From Epiperipatus broadwayi (Eukaryota; Onychophora; Udeonychophora; Euonychophora; Peripatidae), in assembly GCA_028023455.1 (NCBI GenBank), contig JAQFVV010006546.1, forward strand, positions 188,001 to 252,000: a stretch of DNA of 64,000 nucleotides, in the 5' to 3' direction. The notes under the pieces are model-generated. The model ran no database searches. It was not told the origin of the DNA and saw nothing but the letters and a program-made list of their open reading frames with translations. Both the position numbers and the translations under genes were made by a program. Positions within the stretch are counted from its first letter, which is position 1, and every line of letters begins with the position of its first letter. Shown here one piece after another: positions 11,059-21,450 of the stretch.

Positions 11059-13434
11059 ATTGTGCCAGGCACATTTGATGTGACCAAGCACAAGTTAATG
11101 TTAAACAAATTAATGGCTGAAAATATGTTAAAAGCCATTAAATGGGGGTATGGGTATACTATTTATATAATCAAATTTGTTATAAATTAAGAGAGAGAAC
11201 TGTGGCTATAACATAAACTGACACACATATATGATTAAAGCCAATATTTAAAGGCTTAGAAATATGTATTTGCAATTTTGATTTTTGTTTTTTATTTTTT
11301 TAAAAAAGAAAAAGAAACTCCAAAATGTATTCATAATTTTAAATATTTTTGTTTGTTAAAGAAACAGCGTTTATTTAGCAAATTGTTATTCTGTATTTAT
11401 ATTTTTTGAGTGTTTACAACCGATGTAAAAAGAAAAATTTGAAATATTACTATTGAAAAATAAGTTAAAAATAATTTCAAAATTGAAGTTTTAATGGTTG
11501 TTTTCCTCTTCAGTTGCATTTGAGCAAGAGGGTCATTGTCTTGAATTTAAGAAAAGCCTAAAGGCATTCTAAAATAATTTCAACTGGACAAAAAGAACTT
11601 GATTAAACTTGCGATAATGCGGGAGAGAAGAATGCCCATTCTAAGTGAAATATTTTTGTTAAAGCTTCGATTGTAATAATGTAATTACTAAAGAAAAATG
11701 AAAAAAGTTGTTATCATTTATTAAAATTTTCATTAGTGATATTGTGATCTGAATGGAGATATAAAAAATATTTAATTAATTGATTTTTCTTTCTTGGAGG
11801 GGATACCTGAATTGAGGGGGTATTTAATAGATATATATCTCTTCTGAAGTTGCGAGCAGGCAGTTCATTTTTGTTTTTCAAAGACAAATCTTATTAGGAG
11901 CCTAAGTCTAAGTTTATTGTTAAGCTAATGCTGTTAATGGAACCATGCAAAGTCTTGCAACCTTTTGAGCAAGCATGCTGATTCTGATTCACCTAATCCA
12001 TGGCATTTACTCTAATTAAAATTCCTTCAGTCATTCTGAACCAATGGACACTAATTCAGCAGTCATTCAAATAACCATTCGAGTAGTTAACCAGTGAGAA
12101 GCCAACGGTTTAAGCATCAGACTACTAAGTGGTGTTGAGTAGCATCAGTTATCTAGCCAACTATTGGAAAGCTAAATGAACAGATGATTATTCCACCATA
12201 TACTCGGTTGATGCCAATGGAAGTTTAATTGCAACATGCCATTGAAGCCTGTAATTAACCCAGAATTTGTAAAACAAGAAAAGACTGTTTATAGTGTGTA
12301 ATATCCGTTGTCCAGCCTAAAGATGCAAATCAAGCACTTTCCTGTATATAGAATGATTATGTGGTAGAAGCCCACTTCAGCGCATCCATCCAGCTCCGTT
12401 CCTGCCATCCCAACAGAATGTAAACACTGAGAGTCAAACACCAAAGTGATGATAATCAATTCTATGAACTTGTACCGCAGTCAAGTCCAGCCCTTGCCAC
12501 AGAGATGTATAGCCCACTCAAGACCCATAGAAGAGTGAAGCTTAGAGACTAACTGGTATACTATTTTTGGTGTGTTTATTTTATTTAAATTTAATACACA
12601 GTTCGTAAATATATGTCTTGTGTACATACATACATATGCAAACACATCTTTTAAAGTAACTTGTTAATTTTTCCTTATTTGCTTAATGCACATGTGTGAG
12701 TTTATTTATAATCTACAGATCATTATCATGTATTAGTTATTTAATACATTTTTCTTATTAAAAAAAGAATTTTTCTTTTATTTAGTTAATGATTGCTTTG
12801 ACAAGTATTCCTTTACGATTAAAGTTTTGTTTGTTAAAATGATTTATATAGTGTGTAATATTTGTTTCATATATTTAATCAATCTGGGAATATTAATTTT
12901 GTATTCATATTATAAATGGTATGTTGTAATGGGTTAATAAAATATTTATATTATAATTTTAAAGTGACCACCACTAAATATTTTTTTTATTCCCTTTGTC
13001 ATTTACTTTCTCTAACTATATTAGTAATTAATGATGCAAGTTTTCCGATCCTCATTCTTTTAACTGAGAATAGAGTATGCTGAGCTAGCAAATGGGAAAT
13101 CATCTTACCGGGTCTTAAATCTTTATTTATCACGAGGATACTTGTTTATTAATTTTGTTTGAATAATTATTTATATTCATACATGCCCAATAATAATTGA
13201 AATTGTATATCCTTTCAGGAGGAGAATTAATTTTTCTTCTGGGAGTTGTGCGAAGGGTTGGTTTAGAGTCATCCCCCAAAGATATGTAAGAATCAATCTT
13301 TTTATAAGCATCTTTTTTGTCCTTAATATGGTAAAGTATTTAAATTTCTTCTTATTCCGGCAGGTCGCCATATTTCCTGTCATGTTCGATTTGTGCGCAG
13401 CTTATATTAATAGAATAAATGGTTGACCAATACA
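11059..13434. repeat. Dispersed 2.4-kb repeat, copy 2
   Basis: Direct copy of 6070-8457, offset by 4989 bases at the left edge. Many differences between the copies are CpG transitions, for example GGCACG versus GGCACA, AATACG versus AATATG, ATGCGAG versus ATGCAAG, and GTACGC versus GTATGC. The minus-strand frame 13177-13383 corresponds to 8193-8405 and is 68 codons long. Left flank is GTCGGAGGGAAGT; right flank is a short (TA)n run. No tRNA-derived SINE precedes this copy, so the SINE is not part of the unit. Confidence 0.85.
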
Positions 13435-13801
13435 ATATATATATGAATTGAAGACATTATTGTGTAAAACTACTCCAGAGGATAGAATAACTCAAGCGAT
13501 CAAAAATCCTAGTACTGTGTGATGAACTAGCTATTACACATAAATTTAGACCAATATACCCCAGCAAAAGAAAAATATATCTTTTCAGAAAAGAGTAATT
13601 AAAGATAAATCAACCCCACATAAAAGTCAGAACCCACCAAAAAATGCAAAAAACTAAATTAGGGCCTTAAATTAATCTTTAAATTAGAAATATTAAAAAA
13701 AAAGTAAGGAATTAAAGATATTCAATTTTAACACCTTTTTTACTGGTGAGATAATATAAGACGTGGCCTACATCCACTAGTATCATTAAAAATATCCTTT
13801 T
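13435..13801. other. AT-rich spacer before Merlin element
   Basis: No coding signal or repeat found; the target duplication of the Merlin element begins at 13802. Confidence 0.3.
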
Positions 13802-14240
13802 CTAATTCAGTACTTGTGAACGATACCTGCAATGAAGAGAAGATAGGAGGCCTTTTCATATACCTGCTAAAGTAATAATCTTGTGAACATCAAATAAACC
13901 TTGCAATTTGAGTATTATTTCTCATCGGAAAAGGTGTTTTTAAATGTGCAAAAAAACATGTTTTGCAACCTGTCCAAAACAAAAGCTATTCATTTAGAGA
14001 TTTTGATTGCATGTACTACTGAATACTGCAGATGTCTAAAAATATATAGTTTGCTGTTAAAATTTCAAATTACTTGTTCTTGTTACTTAATTCTGTGTTT
14101 AAAAAGTTTGTTGTTGAAATTTTTTGTTAATTTTTCATCTTAAATTTCAAGTTAGTTCTTTACTTCTGCTTTTGATTTTTTTTCATCTTTAAAGTTTACT
14201 TTTTTCAACTTTAAAGTTTGTTCTTAAATTTCCAGTTTTC

Positions 14241-15150
14241 TTGTTATTGCGTTCTCTTTATTTATTTGATAAAATGATGACCATTTGGAAGCTGCCCAGT
14301 AGTGAAAAGAAAGCAATTGTTTATTTTCAAAAGCAAGGCATACTTCCATCAGTCAAAGTGTGCCCTAATGGTCAGACTATGACTATGTATATACATAAAT
14401 GTGATAAGCAGTGGCATTGCAATGTTTCAGGTTGCAACAGTAAAATAGGCATTCATAAGGGAACATGGATGGAAGGTTCTAAAATATCATTCCTAACCAC
14501 CATCCATTTCATTTATAGTTGGGCTCAAAAATGAATTCCATTGAATGGTGCAAAAATAAGCTTGGATTTTCCAACAAAACAACCACAGACTGGAACAATT
14601 ACATGAGAGAAGTTTGCACCATTGCCATGTTTCAACAAGCCACACAGAAAATTGAAGGGCTGGCAAAACCATGGAAATTGACAAAAGTATGTTTTCTAAA
14701 CACATATCCCCCACAAGTCAGAATTCTACCTAAACAATAGATGTGTTGGTGGGTTATGTCAGGAGATGGAGGAATGTTTCATCATCAGGGTAAAAGATGG
14801 GAGTGCAGTGACTCTGATGGAAGCCATCAAAGACAATGTCACAGAAGGTACAATAGTCTATTCTGATTGCTGGAAGACATACAAAACAGAGGAACTAAAA
14901 GCTGCTGGTTGTGACCATTATAGTGTCAACCATAGCTACAACTATGTGAATCCTGAAATTGAGGTTTACACCCAAAACATTGAAAACCTATAAGACTTTG
15001 CCAAAAGGCATAATAAACAGCAATAAGGGACATCACAGCAACATATGGATTCTTACCTGTCAGAATTTATTTGGTATAGATTATACTGAGATGATGACTC
15101 CTTCTTTGCCATACTAAACGACATAAAGAATTTGTTTCCTCCAGTGTAAA
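14241..15150 (+). pseudogene. Merlin (ISXO2-like) DDE transposase pseudogene
   Basis: The N-terminal part, about 14330-14530, contains the zinc-ribbon-like pattern seen in this family: KVCPNG, then QWHCNVSGC, then GTWMEGSKISF. Next comes the helix-turn-helix-like block IEWCKNKLGF..TTTDWNNYMREVC (14537-14618). The first catalytic Asp is in MEIDKSMFSK (around 14672-14700), but in another frame from the preceding block. The second is in YSDCWKTY (14862-14885), within a good frame starting ECFIIRVKDGSAVTLMEAI. Then follows HYSVNHSYNYVNPEIEVYTQ. A stop at 14991-14993 replaces the usual Trp of ENLW. The catalytic Glu lies in SYLSEFIWYRLY (about 15046-15080), followed by another stop. So at least two frameshifts and two stops are seen; all three catalytic residues are still encoded. 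Confidence 0.85.
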
Positions 15151-15649
15151 TAAAAAAACAACATCTCATCAAAGTGCTGCAATTTTCAATATTTTTTAAA
15201 TTTGCTTATATAATTATTACATTGACTTTTTTGATTTCTTTTTTTTTTGTGTGTGTGTTACAGTTGTTGCTGTTGTTCTTTCCCTTTAAACAAAAATAAA
15301 ACACATTGCTGATTTGAAAAGTTACATTGCATGACAAAATACTGTTTTAACCATGTACTACCCAATCACATGCTGGGGGGGGGGTATTTCCAAAGAAAAA
15401 AATCTCTATATTGTTTCTGAAAGAATAATAATTGCATAGTATTTCAAGCATATGACATGTTCTATTAATAGCCGGTAAGTACCATATGTGTGTATGTAAT
15501 GTTTTGATATGTGTTTTTTAAAAATTATTTCTACACATTTTTTGAAATTGATTGAATTAAGTGTCAAAGCTTCATCATCTGCATGTAAATTTCATAGAAG
15601 TACATGTATATCTAGTATAATATTTTTTTTTCCTTTTTTAAAAATATAA

Positions 15650-15838
15650 ATCTTGTGTACTATTCCTGCAATGAAGAGAAAATAGGAGGGCTTTTCACAT
15701 TCATATCAATGTATTGGTAACTTTGTAATGTTTGATAACTTTGTAAATGGTTACCAAAATAACATTACCAGTGTATTGATATGAATGTGAAAAGGCCTCC
15801 TATTATCTCTTCATTGCAGGTATAGTATATAAGTACCC
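15650..15838. repeat. Hairpin at the Merlin right end
   Basis: The terminal sequence CCTGCAATGAAGAGA and the bases beyond it are present at about 15665-15720 and again, inverted, at about 15770-15825. The stem is roughly 70 bases with a loop containing two TTTGTAA motifs. The stem extends past the left TIR homology (CACATTCATATCAATGTATTGG has no counterpart on the left), so a Merlin-derived foldback MITE may have formed or inserted here. The outer target duplication includes this hairpin. Confidence 0.8.
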
Positions 15839-15845
15839 CTAATTC

Positions 15846-16233
15846 GAATCCAAGACCCAATAAATGAAAATGAATTAAATTTCATTTCAATAAAAAAAAA
15901 AGAAATTAATCACAAGCACTATAACTAAGAAACCTTTAATTGCTTTCTCCAATTAAACACCTATCTTAATCTTATAATAAATACATATCTTAATTAACCA
16001 TAAAACATATACATGAACACTAACCTTTGGTAAAAACATCTTGCCAATTGTGGTGAAAATCCTACACATTATAACAATACAGGTAAATATGATAGGATAG
16101 ATTAGATGCAAGTAAGAAACGAAAAATTATTTAAAGGAAATAAATAAATAAAATTTGTATTGTTCTTAATGTATTATATATATATAATAAAGTTTGATAT
16201 CTGTATTCGTTTCACAATATATGTAATATACAA
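15846..16233. other. AT-rich spacer
   Basis: No gene or repeat recognised apart from a (TA)n run near 16176. The plus-strand frame 16160-16441 is low-complexity and overlaps the non-coding strand of the PLE fragment. Confidence 0.3.
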
Positions 16234-16966
16234 ATCAATATATATATCAAAATACAGTACAATTTATATAAATTATATTCTTTTAGAAGTACTTTTGACT
16301 ATACACTTTGTAGTCTTTATCAACTATATAACGTTGAATAATCAAAACGAGACAACCCTTAACAATACCCATAGTTCAATTCAGATTTCCCACAATTCTG
16401 TTATCTTAACATTTGATGACTGGCGATTCATTAACATTTGACGATTTCTTGAAATCAACATAGCCTCTTTTATTTTATGTTTATTATGACAACGTTCAAT
16501 TTGAATAATTTTCATATTTTTATAATCAAATTTAAATCCATATTGACAAGATTTATTATGATCAAATATAACAGATGATGAAGCTTTATTTACATCTGTT
16601 CCATATTGATTCTCTTTTTGAATTCTATTATATAAGAGCATATGTTCTTTTATTCTCTTCTCAAATGTACACTTAGATTCACCAATGTATTGTACGCCGC
16701 ATCCACATATCAATCTATATATAATAGAATTTTGATTAAACTTTGAATTTGAATTTTAAAATTATTAAGCAATCTATTTATGTTATTTGTAGAGAAAAAA
16801 GCAATATGACACAAACCATTATAAATTTTCCTAATAAACTTGACCTGCTCATCTGATATAAATGGCATTGAAATCCATTTCATTTTGATATTTTTATTTT
16901 TAATTTTATTATAGTGTTGATTTCTTTTAAATCCTTTAATAATATTAGCAATAGCATTTTTATAAT
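16234..16966 (-). pseudogene. Penelope-like element fragment, GIY-YIG endonuclease (left arm)
   Basis: Two minus-strand frames (16970-16710 and 16713-16381) together give the region after the RT in a Penelope-like element, separated by one frame break at about 16710. The first holds the linker KMKWISMPFISDEQVKFIRK, typical of the strand that precedes the endonuclease. The second holds the GIY-YIG nuclease: ICGCGVQYIGES, then TFEKRIKEH, SSSVIFDHNKSC, and a C-terminal helix KIKEAMLISRNRQML. The nuclease nicks target DNA to prime reverse transcription. Key residues of YIG, Arg of KRIKEH and the Glu of KEAML are present. No RT core is present, so the copy is 5'-truncated. It is the mirror of 17033-17745. 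Confidence 0.85.
16287..16328 (-). ncRNA. Decayed hammerhead motif in PLE left arm
   Basis: Downstream of the GIY-YIG frame on the minus strand, the order is UUGAUAA, a helix GACUA/UAGUC closed over an ACAAAG-type loop, AAAA, and the palindromic GUAC followed by UU. This follows the hammerhead order CUGANGA, helix II, GAAA, stem III, UH, with C3, G8 and G12 lost. Penelope-like elements are known to carry hammerheads in this place, so I read it as a dead ribozyme. Confidence 0.45.
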
Positions 16967-17032
16967 GCAAATATTCTAGTGATAAAATTAAAAATGTACA
17001 TTTATTTGTTAATGACTTGTTAAAAATTGGTT
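16967..17032. repeat. Centre of the PLE palindrome
   Basis: This 66-bp spacer separates the two arms, each longer than 700 bases. It contains a short stretch homologous to neither arm, including AATGTACATTTATTTGTTAA. Inverted joined copies are frequent for Penelope-like elements. Confidence 0.7.
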
Positions 17033-17745
17033 ATTATAAAAATGCTATTGCTAATATTATTAAAGGATTTAAAAGAAATCAACACTATAATAAAATTAGA
17101 AATAAAAATATCAAAATGAAATGGATTTCAATGCCATTTATATCAGATGAGCAGGTCAAGTTTATTAGGAAAATTTATAATGGTTTGTGTCATATTGCTT
17201 TTTTCTCTACAAATAACATAAATAGATTGCTTAATAATTCTAAAATTCAAAATTCAAAGTTTAATCAAAATTCTATTATATATAGATTGATATGTGGATG
17301 CGGCGTACAATACATTGGTGAATCTAACATTTGAGAAGAGAATAAAAGAACATATACTTTTATATAATAGAATTCAAAAAAAGAATCAATATGGAACAGA
17401 TGTAAATAAACCTTCATCATCTGTTATATTTGATCATAATAAATCTTGTCAATATGGATTTAAATTTGATTATAAAAATATGAAAATTATTTAAATTGAA
17501 CGTGTAAACGTAAAATAAAAGAGGCTGTGTTGATTTCAAGAAATCGTCAAATGTTAATGAATCGCCAGTCATAAAATGTTAAGATAACAGAATTGTGGGA
17601 AATCTGAATTGAACTATGGGTATTGTTAAGGGTTGTCTCGTTTTGATTATTCAACATTATATAGTTGATAAAGACTACAAAGTGTATAGTCAAAAGTACT
17701 TCTAAAAGAATATAATTTATATAAATTGTACTGTATTTTGATATA
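17033..17745 (+). pseudogene. Penelope-like element fragment, GIY-YIG endonuclease (right arm)
   Basis: This is the inverted partner of 16234-16966 and reads outward on the plus strand. The linker frame 17017-17334 (MKWISMPFISDEQVKFIRK, then LICGCGVQYIGES) is followed, after a deletion of a few bases at about 17325-17332, by the nuclease frame 17294-17494 (TFEKRIKEHILLYN, SSSVIFDHNKSC). That frame ends at a TAA (17492-17494), while the homologous minus arm continues; the downstream codons for AVLISRNRQMLMNRQS-like residues remain recognisable to about 17570. The arms differ by scattered substitutions, so the palindrome is not very recent. Left and right arm defects are different, showing independent decay. 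Confidence 0.85.
17665..17701 (+). ncRNA. Decayed hammerhead motif in PLE right arm
   Basis: Mirror of the motif at 16287-16328: TTGATAA (17665-17671), helix GACTA (17673-17677) with TAGTC (17687-17691), AAAA (17692-17695), palindrome GTAC (17696-17699), then TT. Three core positions deviate from the hammerhead consensus, so activity is not expected. Confidence 0.45.
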
Positions 17746-20700
17746 TATATATAATCACTAATAGTGACATAAATAATTAATCTAAATCATAACCATGAAC
17801 CTGCTAGTTCAAGTCATCAAAAATATATTCTATAGAACATCCTCAGTTTAATAATGAGAAAATATAAAAACCAATAACCTTCTTCTCAAAGCAAAAAACA
17901 AAAGAATGTCATTGGCTAAAGTTTAATAAAAATTAATTAAACTGAGAAATCGAACTAATTTGCAGTTCGAATAAAGAATTCAGTCACTATTAAAGAGAAA
18001 TATTAATAGAAACAACCTTTGGATTTTCAGTAAAGAAATAAAAGGCATATAAGTTCAAACCTAGTCAGCTGAGAGACTTTAAAGTGAAATCTCCAAAGTT
18101 AAATTCAAATTATTTGACATTTCAAAAGTGTCTCTAACTTTAATCCAGAGATCGAATTAACTTTAAGTCAGGATATCTAATAGTAAAAATATTGCTTTTA
18201 CTTCACTCAAGATATTCTACTAAATATATATAAATAGCAATACAGACAATCATGCATTGCTAATCACAAAGTGACATGGGAGAAGAAATTTATCACCCAT
18301 GAAACTCTAATTGCTAAAAGAGAAATTAAATTGACTTAGCATTTGCCATCTATATTGTGAAACATCAAATTTACTATTGAGAAATGAATCAATAAACTCT
18401 GCATCTCAAAGCAGGCCTTCTGAAAAGAGAAATTATAAGTGACATAATGGATGTTCTAGAACATTCGAATCTTGCCACCTATTACCTGGAATGGATTAAA
18501 GAGAATGATTATAATCTTTTACTAGGACATTTTTCTTATGAACTCTCAAGTTACATTTAGGTTGATGTCATAAATCTTAATTGTTTATTTATTCTATGCA
18601 AATTACTTTATTTATCTCTTTCCTTTAAGTTCCTAATCTCAGATCCAAAAGTAAGAACTGATAAGACACATCTGCTAATAATGTTTCTTTAACTATTAAG
18701 CAACTGGAAAAAAAGACCATGGTGAGTTGTAGTCTTAAATTCACTATATTGGATAATGAGTGTTGGACAGCAACCTGACCATACTCATTTACCATATGAA
18801 TAATATGAATAATAGCTGAAGTTACAAGAATTATGGAGTGAAAATTAAGAATTTGCACTGTTTATTTCTTTTAAGCTTTTCAAAGGGTAATCAAAGAATT
18901 TTTTTAATTAACAGCAAACTTCTTTAAGTTTTAGAATCACAATATTCACAGATGAGCGTTTTTTTTATATTAGATTGAAACACTTTATACTTATTCAGAT
19001 ATTTTTCATTTATATTTGAATGGGTCTAAGTTTGTGTGAATTTTTAGGAGACTCATTGTAAAATTAGATTGATAAAGCTTTTTATGTCATAATATTTGCA
19101 ATTAAATGTTTTTATCTAACTGGATTGTTTTATACTTACTTAATAACATTTTCTATTTTGATTTAAATTTTAAGCTGATTGCAAAAGATGGCAATTAAAC
19201 TAAGATAAGTTTTATCATTGGCCATTTTAAATATAAAGTTTTAAAATCACAGATTTCTCATTGAAAAGGCTTGAATCCAAAATTCTTAAAACTATGTCTG
19301 TTTATTAAATTTCATTTATTACTTTATACTCACGATGATCACATTTCTTTTTAGGAATTACTTTTACAATAAAAAGTCTTGTCTTCAGTGATCATTTTAC
19401 AATTTGTTTTAGAATCAATATTTATACTTTGCGCTGTAACTAATGTTAGTCCTATAATATAATTTTTCAACAATTATTCACAGTAAAAAAATTGTAGATT
19501 TCAGTATGTCCAAAAGCAGCTAAAATATAGGTCTTCACATGTTTGTAAAATAAAAATGACAGTCCATGTATTTATTATGAACATAACCATTAGTAGCTAA
19601 TTTTTTTAAAGTGTTCCAGTTCTTATACCTGAGAATGTTATACACTATATATAGTTCAGTTGTCTAATAAATTAAAAGAAAATGTTAACTCTAGTCTAAA
19701 TTCAAATTATAATTCTAAACAATGTAAAATAAACCTCTGCTAATTAGTCCAAATAGGGACAGCATTTTTTTAATAAGTAGATTTATGCTATAAATCTCTC
19801 TGCAAGGCAAAGATAATTATATAATTTTAAACTTTACATTTATACCAGTCACCACTTTAATCTTAATTATCTCATACTACATTCCTCAATACTGAATCTG
19901 ACATTTCTGCTTTATATTGTCATTACTTTTGCAAAGTAGAGATAAATTTGAACACAATTGAATTCATACTTCAAAAATGGAATATATTATATGAATTTAT
20001 ATAAGAATCCTTGATTACTTTGACAAGTGTTTTGGATCTCTGGCATAGGTTGTAAGATTAAGTTTTCGCCAAACATGTATAGTATGAGAGATGAATCTAT
20101 TAAAGTTAGGTAACGGTTAATAATATAAAATTTGGATTCCGCACTAGAGAGCGTTACAATTATTTCAATGTACTTGATATTATTACACACACACACACAT
20201 ATATATATGATGTATGACTTGATTTCTTACTATATATATATAAAACATTTGAAACTTAGAAAAAAAGATAATTACACATTATATGTGGTCATGTGTATCG
20301 GTTATATAAGATGTAGTGAATAGATATAGGGAGCTTGAAAGTCTGAGTTCAAATCCTTTCTAATTTCATTAAGTTCAGTATAAACAATATACTTGTATTG
20401 AAATATATTTTCATAATAATAATTTAAAACTATTGGTAGTGAAATACTTTAACTTTTGGAATTATAAATTAATCATTTGTTTAATATATATATGTGTGTG
20501 CGTGTATCTGTTGTTGAAATTTGAATACATTTTAAGACATAAAAACTATATTTGTTTTCTTTTTTAAACAATGATTTTAATTTATTATTAACATTATATA
20601 AAATAAACACGAATGGTAAGTCTAAAGAAATAATTTTTATGTATTTACAATAAAGCTTTATATATATATGTTTGAAGTTATTAGAATGCAACATTAACTT

Positions 20701-20980
20701 TTTATAAAATTTAAATGTATATTATTTTTCTATTAATTTGCTAAAATATATTTGTAAATTTATTCACTTACTTAAGTACTTATAAAAGTTCTTTTGTTAG
20801 GTTATGACTATATTTATTATATTTTTCACGCATCATGTAATGCATTTAAGTGACTCCAAGCAGCGTATCATCTTAATGATTTACTTTTCGTTTATTTATT
20901 TAAACACATATTGACTGTCACAAAGCATCGACTTGTATATTGCATGCTCAATCAGTTTATAAAGAAACTGCCCTGATCAA
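17746..20980. other. AT-rich stretch, no genes seen
   Basis: About 3.2 kb of AT-rich sequence with short (TA)n and (CA)n tracts near 20185-20205 and 20485. No frame exceeds 80 codons and none has a recognisable motif. It may be intronic. Confidence 0.35.
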
Positions 20981-20989
20981 TGTTATTCA

Positions 20990-21450
20990 TTTATTATTGG
21001 TAGACTATTCAGTCCAGTTCGCTCTCTGTCACTCGGTAACTGGTCCGTGTCGCCGTACTGCCGCAGATAGTCGAAGATAAGAGCTGTGAGAATGATCAGA
21101 TGGAGAATTAACAAGCTCTCATTGATTGATTTGGACTAACTGGTTTTATGATCGATCTCTTGGTTAGCGTGTGAGATGGAGGTGTCGGTCTACTGTTAAC
21201 ACTGGCCGTTGCAAGACCACCGCTACCGGCAACCCTGCTCTTCATCTTTACAACTGGTCTAATCAGTCACAGCCTGTTTTTTCATCAAAATTCTGTACGA
21301 TTTTTGTCAATTGCCTCGTTTGGTTTTATAAAAGAGAACTCGTCATCAATTATAGGGGATCAATACAGCCATGGTTCAGGTTATTCTTCTAGACATACAT
21401 GTTTAATGCGAAGTGTCGCCGTCACCGGCTAGCATTATTTGATTCAAATA
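20990..21450. other. GC-richer island, candidate promoter or first exon
   Basis: This block is clearly richer in G, C and CpG than any neighbouring 2 kb (for example CCGTGTCGCCGTACTGCCGC at about 21045). A TATAAAG occurs at about 20958 and ATTCAGTCC at about 21007, but their 50-base spacing is longer than usual for TATA and Inr. The frame 21171-21392 encodes 73 residues without a known motif. The block might be a non-coding first exon, a regulatory element or an old insertion; strand is undecided. Confidence 0.3.

Larger units (their letters stand above)
13809..15838 (+). mobile_element. Merlin-family DNA transposon, inactivated
   Basis: The element is bounded by a matching CTAATTC at 13802-13808 and 15839-15845; one further base may belong to the duplication, in line with the 8-9 bp target duplications of Merlin. 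Termini are imperfect inverted repeats: AGTACTTGTGAACGATACCT with GCAATGAAGAGA on the left, and on the right the complement of the same plan, with GGGTACTTATATACTATACC on the minus strand. Between them lies a decayed IS1016/ISXO2-like transposase. Merlin moves by cut-and-paste using a DDE transposase. The copy cannot make the enzyme because of frameshifts and stops, but the ends look good enough that it could have been mobilised in trans in the past. Confidence 0.85.
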
